From assembly GCA_013115145.1 (NCBI GenBank), contig JAAPAO010000055.1, positions 35,985 through 99,984 of the forward strand: a stretch of DNA of 64,000 nucleotides, in the 5' to 3' direction. The DNA is from Perkinsus chesapeaki (lineage: Eukaryota > Perkinsozoa > Perkinsida > Perkinsidae). The notes under the pieces are model-generated. The model saw only the letters and a list, made by a program, of their open reading frames with translations, did not search any database and was not told where the DNA came from. How positions within the stretch are numbered: the first letter of the stretch is position 1; every line of letters begins with the position of its first letter. Below are positions 33,276-44,578 of the stretch, in pieces. The position numbers were made by a program, and so were the translations under genes.

Positions 33276-34059
33276 TACTACTACAACTAAAATAACATCC
33301 CTATGATCGATGACAGTATAGGTATTAAACCTTGTGGGCAGGTCCACATAGCATGGATAGTAAGCCATACTCGACGCTCACACACACCACAGTCCGTAAT
33401 CCCTATCAGCAAGGAAAATCTTCGGCAAGGTTGCAAAGATACGTTTTAGGTTACCCCGCGGTCTCCGGATAATCCGGTCGTCTTTTATTTTTCGGAAGCT
33501 CTGATAAACCGAGTAGACATGAATCGATATCGCTAATTTTGTCACTACTAAGATGGAGGTTTGCATCCATATTAACTCATATCATTATATAATATATTAT
33601 TATATCTCTACGGGAGGAGTACCGCAATAACTGGGAGCTCTGACATGGACCTTCCGCGAAGATTCTGAGGTGTATATTTCTTCGTCACGTTCATGTGTAA
33701 TAATCTTAGTTTCAAACTGAGTGTATTGAGCTCATGGATCGATCCATCGTTGATAAATGTGAGTAGGGATTTCGTCATGCCGCGCCAATATTTAATTTCG
33801 TGGCGCGTGACTCTATTTGGTGCGATTCCGTTGCCCCTTTTATTTCCGTTCTCTCTTCCTTGAATTGGTCTGCAATGCAAGCCGGTGCACTTCTCTTCGA
33901 CGAGCTGCTTCCGAGGTACCCATCCGTGGGCTCTATCGGGTGGTATAAGGCGATCTTCAACTTTGATATTTCAAGTGTGGAAGTGCGAAGCGATTTCAGT
34001 CACCGATTTTGCGCGTACCAAACAGCTCGAGATGAAAATTTAGCTTGGGAAAATATAAT
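33276..34059. promoter_or_regulatory. Divergent intergenic region
   Basis: About 780 nt between the minus-strand RRM gene and the plus-strand phosphotransferase gene, so it probably holds both promoters. Open frames on each strand (33378-33566, 33608-33880, 33800-34087) have no family or splice support. AT-rich palindromic sequence lies near 33580-33605 (TATATAATATATTATTATAT). No TATA or initiator element can be assigned with confidence. Confidence 0.4.
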
Positions 34060-36135
34060 ATGGAGAGGCTCCCATCTTTTGACATAGGTCAGGCAGGTAA
34101 GGTCCTGTAGAGGAACCCTGTAGCTCGGAACTGGAGGGAAACGTATCTTAGGTTGATGCTAGTCTTTTATATTCTTAAAAAGATTCGGACTTTACGCCGG
34201 TCAGATACCTCTCCGTGAAGGACTGCGATAGGATAAAGTCATTTAAATTCAAAGGAGAGGATCGTAGCTTGCTTTATAATTATATCCTATCACCATTAAG
34301 CGAATCAATAGTGCAAAGGATTCCTAAATGGGTAGCGAAGACACTCTATTAACCTCTAAAGTATCTTCCCAGGTCCACCCGAATATCTTAACCCTGTGTG
34401 GTCTACTATGTAGCACCGTTTCTCATCTAGTGGTGCTTTGGTAAGAATCTTAGACCTTCCTTACTCATACCACTCTTTCAGTTATTCGCCCTCTCTTACT
34501 GAACCTTGCCCATCTTGGGTCTGGGCTCTCACTGGTGCCATGGTCCTCCTATATCAACTCTTCGACAATCTTGACGGGAAACAGGTAGGCTCATATGTGT
34601 TGGGGGTCTAGTTCCCAGTATTAGAATGTCATTTTCGATATCCTCTATTAACGAATGTACACTACAAATGGATCTCGACTGTGTCACAACACATCCCCCT
34701 AGGTCGGCTTTTCGACCAGATCTTTGGAGATCAACAACACCCTCTCCTGTTTGCAGGCTCGTCGTTTGGGCCTATCCAGTGCCCTCGGTCTTATAGTTGA
34801 CCATGGTTGTGATGGCATTAATGTTGTCATGAGCACCTTCTCTGCAGCAGCGCTATTTCAATACGGTGCTGGTCTCGGGTAAGGGATATGGACGCAGCCC
34901 TCTATAGACTGATATAAATAGGGGACCTCTTCATTGCCTCCCTTCGTTCCCTAGTAGTTGCTGATGCTTGATGAATTGAACCATGGATCAGCTCCCTTTA
35001 GTTGGGAGATGTCCCCTACCAGATGTGTCGCACATCAGTGAAATCTGATCAAATCCTCACGTCTGCATCCACTGACCTTTTCATTTGCTACTATTTCATT
35101 AACTAATCTCTTTTAGAACGCTCACCACGCTCTTTATGGCAACGAGCCAGTTTTTTTTCGCAGCCTGGGATGAATACTACCGAGGTAACCACCTCACCGA
35201 ACTCTCCCACTTGATTCCGCCACCTCAGGCGAATTCATTTTGCCCTATGTTAACGGCCCCAACGAGGGCGTTATGATTCTGGCTATCATGTATCTCGCAA
35301 GCGCCGCGATGCCGAACTACTCCGCGTTTTGGCACACCCGAGAGACTTTGCCCTTCATTGGTGGTAGCTTCCAGCGCTGTGACATCGCGCTTGTCCAGTA
35401 TGAGATTCTGTGAATAGTTGTGACCTCCATATCCAACTTCAGTTGCTCGGCATCGGCCGTCCCTGTGGTGCTCACCCATGTTTATGGAGTATGTTACCAT
35501 CTAACATCTCAACGGAAATCTGGTAACTTGCTTGCGCCCATTTAGATAGCGGAGTCTGCTGATCAGGTTGGGCCATAAGGCATGCCATCGCAACCGTATC
35601 TCCGTATTGCCTGGGGGTCGGCCTGGCCTGCTACTGGATCTATAATTCCGACATAATGTCAATTCACCCACGACTCACTATATGGTTCATCGGCCTGTTG
35701 TTTTCCTATACAGCGACTCAAATTCAAGTAGGCCATACCGCTCTCCCCGCAATGATGTTATCTTTGTACCAGGTGGCTCATGTCTGTGACGGTCCCTTGC
35801 AGCCGTACCGGTGGCCATGCGTCGCCTCTGTTATGGTGTTGCTATGTAAGCGTTGATACTCTCACTTTCAAACCACCTTTTTATCAGGTAACTATCTCAT
35901 CGGAGCCGTCACGGGCGAGCCTCTGATCGACGAGGGTAAAGCCCTTCAGTTGGTGACGTACTTTTTACTGCTCGCCTGGGTTCTGATGGTGGCCGGCGTC
36001 GTCCGGGATATTGTACATTAACCGCGCGTCTTGCTCATTAGTAGTTTTTTATTTCAGGCCAAGGCTCTCGACATCGCCGTGTGGACGGTTCCGGTGAAGG
36101 TCCAAAACCGGAATAAGAAACTTGCTAACGATTGA
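34060..36135 (+). CDS. CDP-alcohol phosphotransferase (ethanolamine/choline phosphotransferase)
   Basis: It transfers phosphoethanolamine or phosphocholine from the CDP-alcohol to diacylglycerol, the last step of the Kennedy pathway in ER/Golgi membranes. Exon 1 (34060-34096, MERLPSFDIGQA) joins DSDFTPVRYLSVKDCDR, then GEDRSLLYNYILSPL and IPKW|VHPNILTLCGLLCSTV. The catalytic motif is split by an intron: DNLDGKQ (ends 34581) and ARRLGLSSALGLIVDHGCD (from 34757). It gives D-G-x2-A-R-x8-G-x3-D-x3-D intact. Later exons add the membrane helices (TLFMATSQFFFAAWDEYYR, GPNEGVMILAIMYLASAAMP, MSIHPRLTIWFIGLLFSYT, LQLVTYFLLLAWVLMVAGVV). The end is KVQNRNKKLAND, stop 36133-36135. About ten exons. Whether it prefers ethanolamine or choline cannot be told from sequence. 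Confidence 0.92.
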
Positions 36136-36261
36136 GTCGATTTTTATTAGAGTTTTTGATGTGCTTTTTCGATTTTAACATATTGTGTTGCGTTACTGTT
36201 ATAGAAGGGCACACTACTAGGAAGACACAATCGACAGGAATTGTGCAATCTGTCCCCTGGC

Positions 36262-37078
36262 ATGTCGAAAAGCATACACTTTACATTTTTCACCTTCACA
36301 CTGTTCGCAACAACGACTCTGGCCTGGAACCTCGGAGCGTAGGTTACCGAATGATAATCCCGATTGAGAGGCAATCGTCGTGTGTAGGTTCGGTGGGGCC
36401 CGAGGGTGGGTCGAGGACCATAATTACTTCCGTTGCCTCCACGACGCCCAACCACTGCAGTGGGAAAAGACACTCGAAAGGGAGGCCTCGAAATGGGCTG
36501 ATGAACTTGTCAAAATGTATCGAACGAAAGGAACGAAAGCTTTTCATTCGAAGAGCTACGACGACCCTCCGCCGGCTGGTGAGAGCATTATGGTATATAC
36601 CGGCAACTCCTCCAAATTTTGCCGAAATCTTGGGGAGGCCTCGACCCTCGATTACTCCCAAAGTTGCGCGGTGCTGGGATGGTATATGGAGTACGATGAG
36701 CTGTGGCGATGTCATCCGAGAATCGACTGGCGAGATAAGAACGCCGGACTAGGTCACTTGACGGCCATGTTGTGGAAGGGCATCAACCGGATCGGCTGCG
36801 CTCAACGGGGAGACTTCTTTGTCTGTCATTACACTCATTCATCCTGTATCAATAAGAAGGGCCATAAAGCGTGCAAAGGACAGAACAGACATCCGTGGAC
36901 GATGCCAAATTATAAGATGAAATCTTGTGAAGACGATGAGTGTGTAGAATGCCGAAATGAGGAAAAGTACCGACACCAGAAGTGTGGGCCGAACAGGGTC
37001 AATCTGGTACGGAATAAGCTCGCGGAACCTGCGATATGTTCTGTTGCTTCTTCAGTACGCACCATATGGTCATGCTGA
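36262..37078 (+). CDS. Secreted CAP-superfamily (SCP/PR-1-like) protein, 255 aa
   Basis: Exon 1 (36262-36338) encodes a signal peptide (MSKSIHFTFFTFTLFATTT, cleavage likely near LAW). A 49-nt intron joins it to exon 2 (36388-37078) in phase 2. The CAP domain shows VEDHNYFRCLHDAQPLQW, then SKWADEL, HSKS, AGESIMVY, GHLTAMLWKGINRIGCA and FFVCHY. These correspond to the family's HN..R..H, GEN and GHYTQVVW-type motifs. The tail is rich in Cys and Lys (CEDDECVECRNEEKY, HQKCGPNR). CAP proteins act outside the cell, often in lipid binding or host interaction. It lies 126 nt after the phosphotransferase gene. The last residues could be altered by another splice. Confidence 0.87.
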
Positions 37079-37222
37079 TGGACACCCACTTACAGTAAGC
37101 GAAGCCTGCCATCTGCTTTCTCCAATTGTGTTATGTTTAGGACCAGATTTGGAGACAGACGTTGAAGACTCGGAGCCTTCCTGAACTTCCAGTAGGCCCC
37201 TAGGGATTGCTACGGGCGACAT

Positions 37223-37924
37223 ATGCGGGTGTTTCAGGAACCGTACACGAAGAAGCTACTCCGATTCGCCACGAAGCGGAAGCCGCCATCGGTGGCAACG
37301 CAGGACACACGGAAACCTACTTCCGAGAACCGGGCCGCTAAAACACGCAGTGTAGCAGCGAAGAGAAAAGCACCATCGATGGTGGAGAAGAAGCAACCAG
37401 GAGCGGAGGATGATTTCGGTTGGCTGAAGGACCTCGCGGCGAAGAAGTTCAAACCCGCCCCTGAAACTCCAGCACCAAGCTCATCACAGCCTGCATCCTC
37501 GATTCCGTCACTAGAAAGGATTCTTAGTGATCTCACCCAGGCCCTCGATGAGGAAGAAATGGAAACAACGCCGAGGGGCCCCGCTAGACTGTCCAGCTCA
37601 AACAACAGTGAGAAAAGGGCTACTTCGAAGCCTAAAAGGAGCCGCCCACTACCTAGTGTAAAACGAAAGACACCGTCACAGGAGGAATCTGTCATACCCC
37701 GTTTGAGCTTCGCCACGCAGACTCGAATGCCAGCGCGGTCTTCCTCACCTATTGAGAGTATGGATGATGACTCGAGACCCATCTCGAATATCCCAAGACT
37801 GTCCTTCAAGGTGGGCAATGAGTAACATAGCGGGTTCCAGTTTGATTCGCTCTTGCAGGTTGGTCCTCCTCCGTCAAGCAAACGCCTTTGGGAAGCTGTC
37901 GATTCTGCCATGGACGGCCGATGA
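37223..37924 (+). CDS. Basic disordered protein with repeated IPRLSF motif
   Basis: Exon 1 (37223-37810) and exon 2 (37859-37924) are joined by a 48-nt intron in phase 0, giving 217 aa. The N-terminus is Lys/Arg-rich with nuclear-localisation-like stretches (RKPPSVATQDTRKPTSENR, AAKRKAPS, PKRSRPL). The middle has FGWLKDLAAKKFKPAPETP and SLERILSDLTQALDEEEME. The motif IPRLSF occurs twice (VIPRLSFATQ and NIPRLSFKVG), followed by PPPSSKRLWEAVDSAMDGR. The repeated motif suggests a short linear binding motif. No globular domain is recognised. The first Met could be replaced by an upstream exon because a GTTTCAG acceptor lies right after the ATG. Confidence 0.65.
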
Positions 37925-38104
37925 TTGTTATTATGTCGCTTGTGTGTGCATTTGCTGTTTGTATTGTTCTTGTGCGGCGGTTGTTCCCCACGTTAGCACC
38001 GTGATCACTTGCGTTGCAGTTTGACTAACGAAACACGATAAAGCTCTAATAACTAATTCGCAGAGTAGGAACAAATAGAACACTCGCAACAGAGATGATG
38101 CATC

Positions 38105-40632
38105 TCATTCAGTATCAGACTCGGCCTGCTGCTGCTGATACGAGGGAAGGTCTCCAGGCCCTCCGATCGTTACATCACACTTGCCGAACGGATCGACATG
38201 TAAATACCTAAAACACAATCGCCAGAAGCCTTGGGGGGGATACTCACACGTCCGACTCCTTCAGCCCACTGGGCGATTCAATCTTCAAGTGCATGTGGAT
38301 AAGTGTCCCGAAAACAACCTATGGCAATTTCTGGGCGCGCGGTCGACTGACCTTACCTGAGATTCGAGCTCCTCCACTGAGAGAGTGGAGCCGCCTGAGC
38401 TATCGATCTCGAGGGTTTCCAAGATTTCCGGTTTATGTCGCTCGAAGAAGGACGTCCAATAGCTTGTATTCGGATCCTGAGCCCAGGAGATATTATCACT
38501 GCGTTGCGTATGGCCTACCTGTGTCCGCCAGTTGCCAACAGTCGACGCCCGATGGGCCTTCGTCAGACCCTGTGTGTTGTGCTGCTGATCGAAATGCCAG
38601 GACGATCCTCCAGAGCTTCCACCACCTACGGTGCCTAACCCATACATTAGCCATACGTTGTCACAAGGCGTTACTAAAGTCCTGAATGGCATCAGCTGCC
38701 GTAGTGTCTGATAGACGGGAAAGTATGTCAGGCGGGAGAAGGTTAATTGGGCCGATTATCGGGAATCTGACAAAACGCGCGGATCGCTCTACTTCCCATG
38801 GTCCCTTACTGAGAGTCGAGCTGGTCCGCATTGATAGGGTCCATTCCGACCGGCAGTTCCTCAATCCCACAGAGATTTCGGCCTGAATGCTCAGCACTGC
38901 ACTATGCGCTCAGCCGTTAGTCACCACCTCGGAGCATTCTAAAGCAGCCGTGCTCTCCCCAGTCGTTGCCCCAAGAGTTCATTAGCAGCCAGAACGGTAC
39001 GTTGTCCTGACAAAGCCTCCACAACGAGGGTGCTGTGGAATCAATCCCTTGGGAACCGAAAAGTTTCTCTAGCGCGAAGGAGATGCAACGGAAATATTGG
39101 TGGAAAATATGCTCTTAGATCACAAGGAAATATTAAATTCATTTCTTATCGGGGCATCTGATGCTCCTCCCTGCTTTTCAATAGGCTCACTTCAACGCCG
39201 AAACCTATGATCCTTACGGCATGGTTACCGATCTCAGGCGAGCCGGCAGTGGTGGTATACAGACTGAAGTGACGGAACGGTGTTCACTAGAGCCGCGGAA
39301 TGTCGACTACCCGAATCTGTTGAACATGAAAAACTCTTGGAAGTTCGCGTGCGCTCGGAAGGATACGATGACCGATCCTGACATGAAGTTGTGGGAGCGG
39401 AGCACCAGAGTTGGCGGATACCGGTCTCCTGGACGGTGCGCATCATAACCGCCTCGTTTGGTGCGAGTATCTAAGGTTGAAGAGCAGCTCTAACAGTATC
39501 ATGGTGGTAGCTCACCACTGGGCGAAAGTGATAAAGTGGGAGGATCTTTGATGAACCGAGACCGAGCTCGCTGCACTTGTGGCATCCGTCACGACGGCCA
39601 TCCATCTGAGAAAACACACTTTAAGGGGACCATCCAAGATTGGTAGTAGCTCGAAGCGTGCACGAGCGACTCAACAAGATACGTCGAAAACAGTAACTGT
39701 TACTGTACTTGACCGTTTAGTATTGGCCTGTTACTGAGTAACAGGCCAATACTAAAAGGTCAAGTACACCAAGGCCGAGTCATAAACATCCAGGGTAACA
39801 TATACAGTATAGGAAAAGCATTATGCAGGGACTCATCTAGCATTAAGTGAATACGTTCCTAGAGGAGTGACAACTGCTCCTCCTGAGGCGAAAGAATGGT
39901 GGGAAGTTTGGTAAGTTTGGCGTCCCTAGAGCAACAAGACCTAACATCAGCTGTATTCCTTCCGAACACTGCGTTGTCTAAGCGGGCGTCTCTGTGTCTC
40001 TGTGATGCTACTTCTTGGGTGCATGCTGCGCTGAGATAAGGACAGTGCTCGCTGTCGGGCAGACCGTTCCGCTGGCTGTATTGGATGGCCAGGAACGGTG
40101 AGCCTCCACCGCATCCTAAAGAATATCTAAGAACCTTAATCTTCTGATAAGTGTCTTGTCTACCTCCTAAGTTACCACAACTGAGTATTGGTTGCGGGGA
40201 TAGCTGCTTCGGATAGGTGCTCCGCTGCTTTTCAATCTCATCGGCAGGCAGGGGCCTCCGAGATCTGAGAGATGCGGATCGACGGAAGAGCTCTACATGA
40301 CACACCTTCTGATCAATCGTTCATTCTCTACGCACACTCGATCAGTGCCAACAGTGGAAACAACAATAGCAAAGCAGGAGCCACACATGCCCTAAGCAAA
40401 AAGGACTGCTGGCGGCGAACTGAGTTGAGCCCACTTGCATGGCGACCGGAAAGGGGCACTCTGGCCACTCTATCCGCGCATCGAAGTGATCCCTTGGACG
40501 ATAAATCTCACCAACAAGCTTGGTCTCCACCGAACATAGTCTGTTGTCATTTCGAACCCAGATGGACACACCCCTGGAGGACAGTCGATGTCGAAGGACA
40601 GTAAAAAGACGCACAGTGAGTCTGGGATCCAT
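38105..40632 (-). CDS. Cathepsin B-like cysteine protease (papain family C1A)
   Basis: Exons read right to left. [18 protein letters not shown] starts the mature enzyme. A 44-nt intron is followed by [18 protein letters not shown] (catalytic Cys in CGSCFA, near 40370) and [10 protein letters not shown]. Another intron leads to [20 protein letters not shown] (near 40100). Then come [20 protein letters not shown] (near 39350), [18 protein letters not shown] (catalytic His, near 39200) and [20 protein letters not shown] (Asn and oxyanion wall, near 38990). It ends with a long C-terminal extension rich in Ser, Gly and Gln (e.g. [15 protein letters not shown]), stop 38105-38107. The usual CGSCWAF has Phe for Trp. 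No clear prodomain or signal peptide is found at the 5' end, where the Met at 40632 is tentative. Confidence 0.85.
39705..39767. repeat. Long hairpin in a cathepsin-gene intron (31 bp, one mismatch)
   Basis: Left arm 39705-39735 and right arm 39737-39767 match over 31 bp with one mismatch and a single-base loop. It lies between the GCGGGSP exon and the later exons of the protease gene. It has the same form as the hairpin at 23975 but unrelated sequence. Confidence 0.9.
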
Positions 40633-40935
40633 TTCGTTACCACAAGCGGTCGAGAGTCGCTAACTACCTTGGTCTCTACCAGAACCTACTTACACATCAA
40701 ACCCATTATATCGAGAACCGGAGGGCTTACAGTGAGGGCGTCGTCAGGAGGGGTAATAACCAAGGTTAAGCTCGATGCACTGCCGATGCCGGCACCAAAG
40801 CAGGGAAAGTAACCGCTGACGTGGTAGGTTAAAACGACGTCTACCTTAAGCACAGACTAATCCTGTCAGTAGAAGAAGGTTTTCGAGAAATAAGTGGTTA
40901 CGAAGAGGATGTGATACAGAAAGCAACGCTCTCGA

Positions 40936-41493
40936 ATGAATAACGACTCTTCAAACCCAGCTGTGAAGAGTTTGATAAAGAGGAAGAAGCATGAGTGATG
41001 CAGTTGAAGGTATAGGTGGTCGGAAAGTAAAGTGAAAGGTAGGCCCTTAATGGGATTGCCATACGAAGGTCTTACTTGAACACCGGTCTTCCCTTGAGAA
41101 GCAAAGCCCCCAGGCGTCCAATGCCTGAGCAAGATCACTTCAGGGTTAGAAGGCAGCAACTGAGCACTTACAAACGAGACCAGTGCCCGGCATTTATCAA
41201 TGCTCGAGATTGTATACGCTCGCCGAAGACGCTAGAGAATATGAAAAAGGTAGTAATAAGTGAAGTGATTCCAAGTGATGATGCTCGCATCACCCATAAA
41301 GAGGAAAAAGACGGTGAAACGGTCTAAAGTGATTGAAGAAAGCCAGACAACTGCTTCGACCGTACTAGGAACTTCAAACGCAACTCCAGAAAAGCGAACA
41401 CACATCAAGAAGGATAAAATGTATCATGAGGCTCGTAAGCTGGCTCAAAAGCCGCAGTCACCACAGTCGGTCCGCCCTGTCATCCATACCTGA
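40936..41493 (+). CDS. Small Lys/Arg-rich protein, approximate model
   Basis: No recognised family. The ATG at 40936 opens MNNDSSNPAVKSLIKRKKHE. A middle exon (about 41055-41248) encodes LPLRSKAPRRPMPEQDHFRV, then RRQQLSTYKRDQCPAF, and ends LENMKK. A 52-nt intron joins it in phase 0 to RKKTVKRSKVIEESQTTAS, ending KMYHEARKLAQKPQSPQ, stop 41491-41493. The last join is good. The first join is unresolved. The strongly basic composition suggests a nuclear or nucleic-acid-binding protein. It is divergent from the protease gene and convergent with the first LRR-membrane gene. Confidence 0.45.
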
Positions 41494-41700
41494 AGAAAGG
41501 GTAATAACAGTGATGGTGTCGGGCGAGAAAGATACGCCTGAGGCGCGAATATTAGACTAGTGAATTCCCTCTTAAATGATGCTAATAATACCCAAAAATC
41601 GGTTGGAGCATTGTGAAACACGTTATGTATAATAAATCCCATATACAGTACGTACTATATGAAAATTTACTGTATGTTACTATAATAGAAATATATCACA

Positions 41701-43766
41701 TCACTCAGCAGCAGCAGCCTTTGCAATACAGTTGCGCCAATGACTATGCCAATACAGAAGGAGGTTCTATTGATGGTCACTTACCACTGCTGTGACACTT
41801 AAACCTGCACTCCCTACTCTGGGGTCCCCACACATATTGCTGGTGCATCCAAGCACAAAAGACGCATCGCTTGGATCAACTTGAGCGCCCGATGGCAGAA
41901 GTCCGAGAAAGGAGGCCAGCTGTAGGAACTCAGCGCCGTTGAGCTCTCTATTGCCATCGGCGTCATAAATGCGGAATGCATTAATGAATAGAGACTGGCA
42001 CGTTGGAGTGCACTCTCGGGATCGTCCACCGTCTATCCAGCCACGACATGCTGTTTGAAAAGTGAGATATAAAGGTTGTAGCGGACCGGTAACTTGACAC
42101 TCATCATTATTTGTAGTATTGGTGGTAGTAGTAAATACATCAAATCCACAGTCTACAATTCCATTCAACCAACTTGGGAAGTTACCCACATTGCATATCG
42201 GACTTCCTGTTAACATCAATGATTCTAATTTAGTCATCTGTCGTAATGAGTCAAATGGAAGCTCCTCTAATAATGACAGTTGAAAGTCAATCGTTCGCAG
42301 CATCGGATAGCGCAGGTGCATGTCAGCCGGGACGGAAGTTAGGCGAGACGGTCTAGCAGTGAGGACCTTCAATGCCGGCAGATGCCCTATGGTCAAGTTG
42401 TCTTTCAGTAAAGTGCTAAGTCGGAGGACTATAGCATTCTTATAACCGGACATGGTCTCTTGGATAACCTCATTCTCTGATTCACATTCCACAGTAGAGG
42501 TCGAGGTTGTCGTTACCCGAGCTGTAGTGAGGTATTCAATTCTTCTATACTTCCTAAGTTCCATCATATCGTCTATTGCACATTGTGATTGAATATCAAC
42601 AACTGCCATTCTGCAATCACATCTTGGTGAATCAAATAATGGATGTAACGGTATGAGACATTGTGTGTCAAATCCAGAAATCTCTTTGCTACAGTCGATG
42701 CCGTATAATCGATAAATAACGTAAGTGAACAGTGTGATAGCAAAGGTTATACAAGGTACCATTATTGAAGATGCTCGAACCTTCGAAACCTCAGTAAAGT
42801 TGCTTTGAGGGTATTTAGCCGCTAAGGCCAAATAACGGTCAATACTCAAAATGTGCATTAAAGAGAAAGCGGCTGGTAGAACGCTTGCCACAAAAGACAC
42901 GAAGGTGTCGTAGCGGAGGGAATACCAACTATTGGGCTTGGTAAATCTACCGGCTACTAGAAGTTGGCCGGTAGCGAATCCAAAGTCGACTAGAACTTCT
43001 AAAACGACAGACAGGATTCTTTCATTCTTGTAGAATAGAATCGGCGCAATAATCATATCAACAACTATCAAAGTTGTTTGAATGGTAATCTCCCGATTCC
43101 CAAGTGTCGTTTGAAAGCCTTCCGTGCCAAAGACATCTACGCCGCCCATCTCCAACAGATATAAGAACTGCACTGTGATATCAACAGTTTGCCACCAAAG
43201 GTATTTATACCAGAATAGGTCGCCTGTCATCCACGATCGTTTATATTGTCTTATCACGTTCTTGATGAAATTGCTCTCCAGAAGCAATGAACTTAGACGG
43301 CTCCGCCTATCTGAGGTCCAGCCCGTGGGTTTGATCCTGTAGCGAGATGTCAGAAATTTAAGCCTGAAAGCTTTCCATAAAAGCCTCAGAGCTTGCAGGA
43401 GAGCGACAGTACCAACAATACCGATAAAGATTGCACCAATAATATTATTAGTGGAGAAGTCATATCGAACATCTCGAGGGTTTATAGCAACCTCAGGTCG
43501 TAGAGCTGAGAGATCGGCCAGTGATGGTGGTACAGGTACGATAAGTTGGGCATAACATTGCATACCGCATACCACAGATAGGAGTATCTGAGCGAACAGA
43601 CGGAGCTTGACGGGCTACCGACGGTGAAGTGTAGGTTACTCACCAATAGCATGGCCATGACGGTGTAATAAACATGCCTATAATCTTTAACGAGGATGGC
43701 GGCGGCGTGAGACAATCGACGTGTAAAGGCTGATGTGCGCCGATTTGGCGCGACCTTCTCTGGAAC
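41701..43766 (-). CDS. LRR polytopic membrane protein, tandem copy 1
   Basis: The main exon (from 43598) encodes a hydrophobic start (ILLSVVCGMQCYAQLIVPVP), a transmembrane helix (NNIIGAIFIGIVGTVALLQA), then four or more helices. A cysteine-containing ectodomain follows (CDCRMAVVDIQSQC) with LRRs (LPALKVLTARPSRLTSVP; LSLLEELPFDSLRQMTKLES) and an EF-hand-like loop, DADGNRELNGAEF. An upstream exon begins after CACTCAG at 43767 (VPEKVAPNRRTSAFTRRLSH) and ends VYYTVMAMLL. Translation may start there at MAMLL or in a further 5' exon. At the 3' end an intron (about 41704-41780) appears to switch the frame to VAAAAE, stop 41701-41703, so it lacks the C-terminal helix seen in copies 2 and 3. Role unknown; probably a cell-surface receptor-like or adhesion protein. 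Confidence 0.8.
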
Positions 43767-44578
43767 CTGAGTGGGCCGACAGACTACCACCAATAGTAAA
43801 ATCGACTGTAGAATGCCAACTAACGATAGCCAATATTGAGTATTGAACGCTATGGTGCCCTTACGACCAATATAATTCTCGGAGAGTTATCCCTCGGAAG
43901 TATGCAGGAAAATGCCGAAGAAAGGTAAGCGGAGCCAAAAGACTTCCTACAATTATTCACCAGAAGTGGTTTGAAAACAGCTATTTATACATAACGGGAA
44001 GACTGTGTGGTGAGATTATTACACAGCACCGATCAGAAACGCCAGTTATGATAATTATCATAAAATAGCAAAGATACTAGTTCCCGATAATAAAAACGGC
44101 AGTTCGATAAAAATCCGAAAGTGAGCCTCGATGAAAGAACGAAAAGCGAAGGGGATAGACAGGAAGGACGGAAATAGATGTCAAGGCAGGTTTGCGCAAC
44201 TATCGATGTAAATCGTGATATTTTCTGCCCACAACACACCATGCGGTAGAGAGCTTAACCGGTACGTGTGTTCTCAGAATGAACGAATTGTAAGGCTTCA
44301 AGCGGAGCGTATAGTGGAACAACGCGGTTCTACCACCGGCGAATCTACGGCGAACAACTCACGGAATGCGAGGCTTCAATCTCTGGTGCAATTCGGACGG
44401 GCATTATGGGAAGGGCGTCTCGCTTGTTGTTGTGATTGTGAGCTGTTGTGAGATGCGAGCAAGAGAACAGAAGCGGAAGCTGGTCAAGGATCCGTCAATA
44501 TGGGAAAGACACCGATCAGCACACGGTGCGCTACTCCTCCTCGGTGTCGCCGCGGGAAACGCAACTAGTTAAGCAAGC
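43767..44578. other. Spacer between LRR-membrane copies 1 and 2
   Basis: About 0.8 kb. It probably holds the promoter and any missing 5' exon of copy 1. Plus-strand frames at 44215-44451 and 44366-44572 have no support beyond being open. No tRNA or repeat was recognised. Confidence 0.35.

Noticed and set aside
33800-34087. 95-aa plus-strand frame upstream of the phosphotransferase
   Set aside because: It runs past the true first exon in another frame and has no domain; the 34060 start with its splice chain is much better supported.
36344-36715. 123-aa minus-strand frame opposite the CAP gene
   Set aside because: Shadow of the CAP domain exon, which has a signal peptide and family motifs on the plus strand.
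37234-37911. 225-aa minus-strand frame opposite the IPRLSF gene
   Set aside because: The plus strand has splice support and Lys-rich composition; the minus frame is Ser/Leu-rich as expected for its complement.
40342-40632. Reading the cathepsin 5' exon straight through to the stop at 40342
   Set aside because: Read-through gives [14 protein letters not shown] and no active site. Removing a 44-nt intron gives CGSCFA, so the spliced reading is correct.
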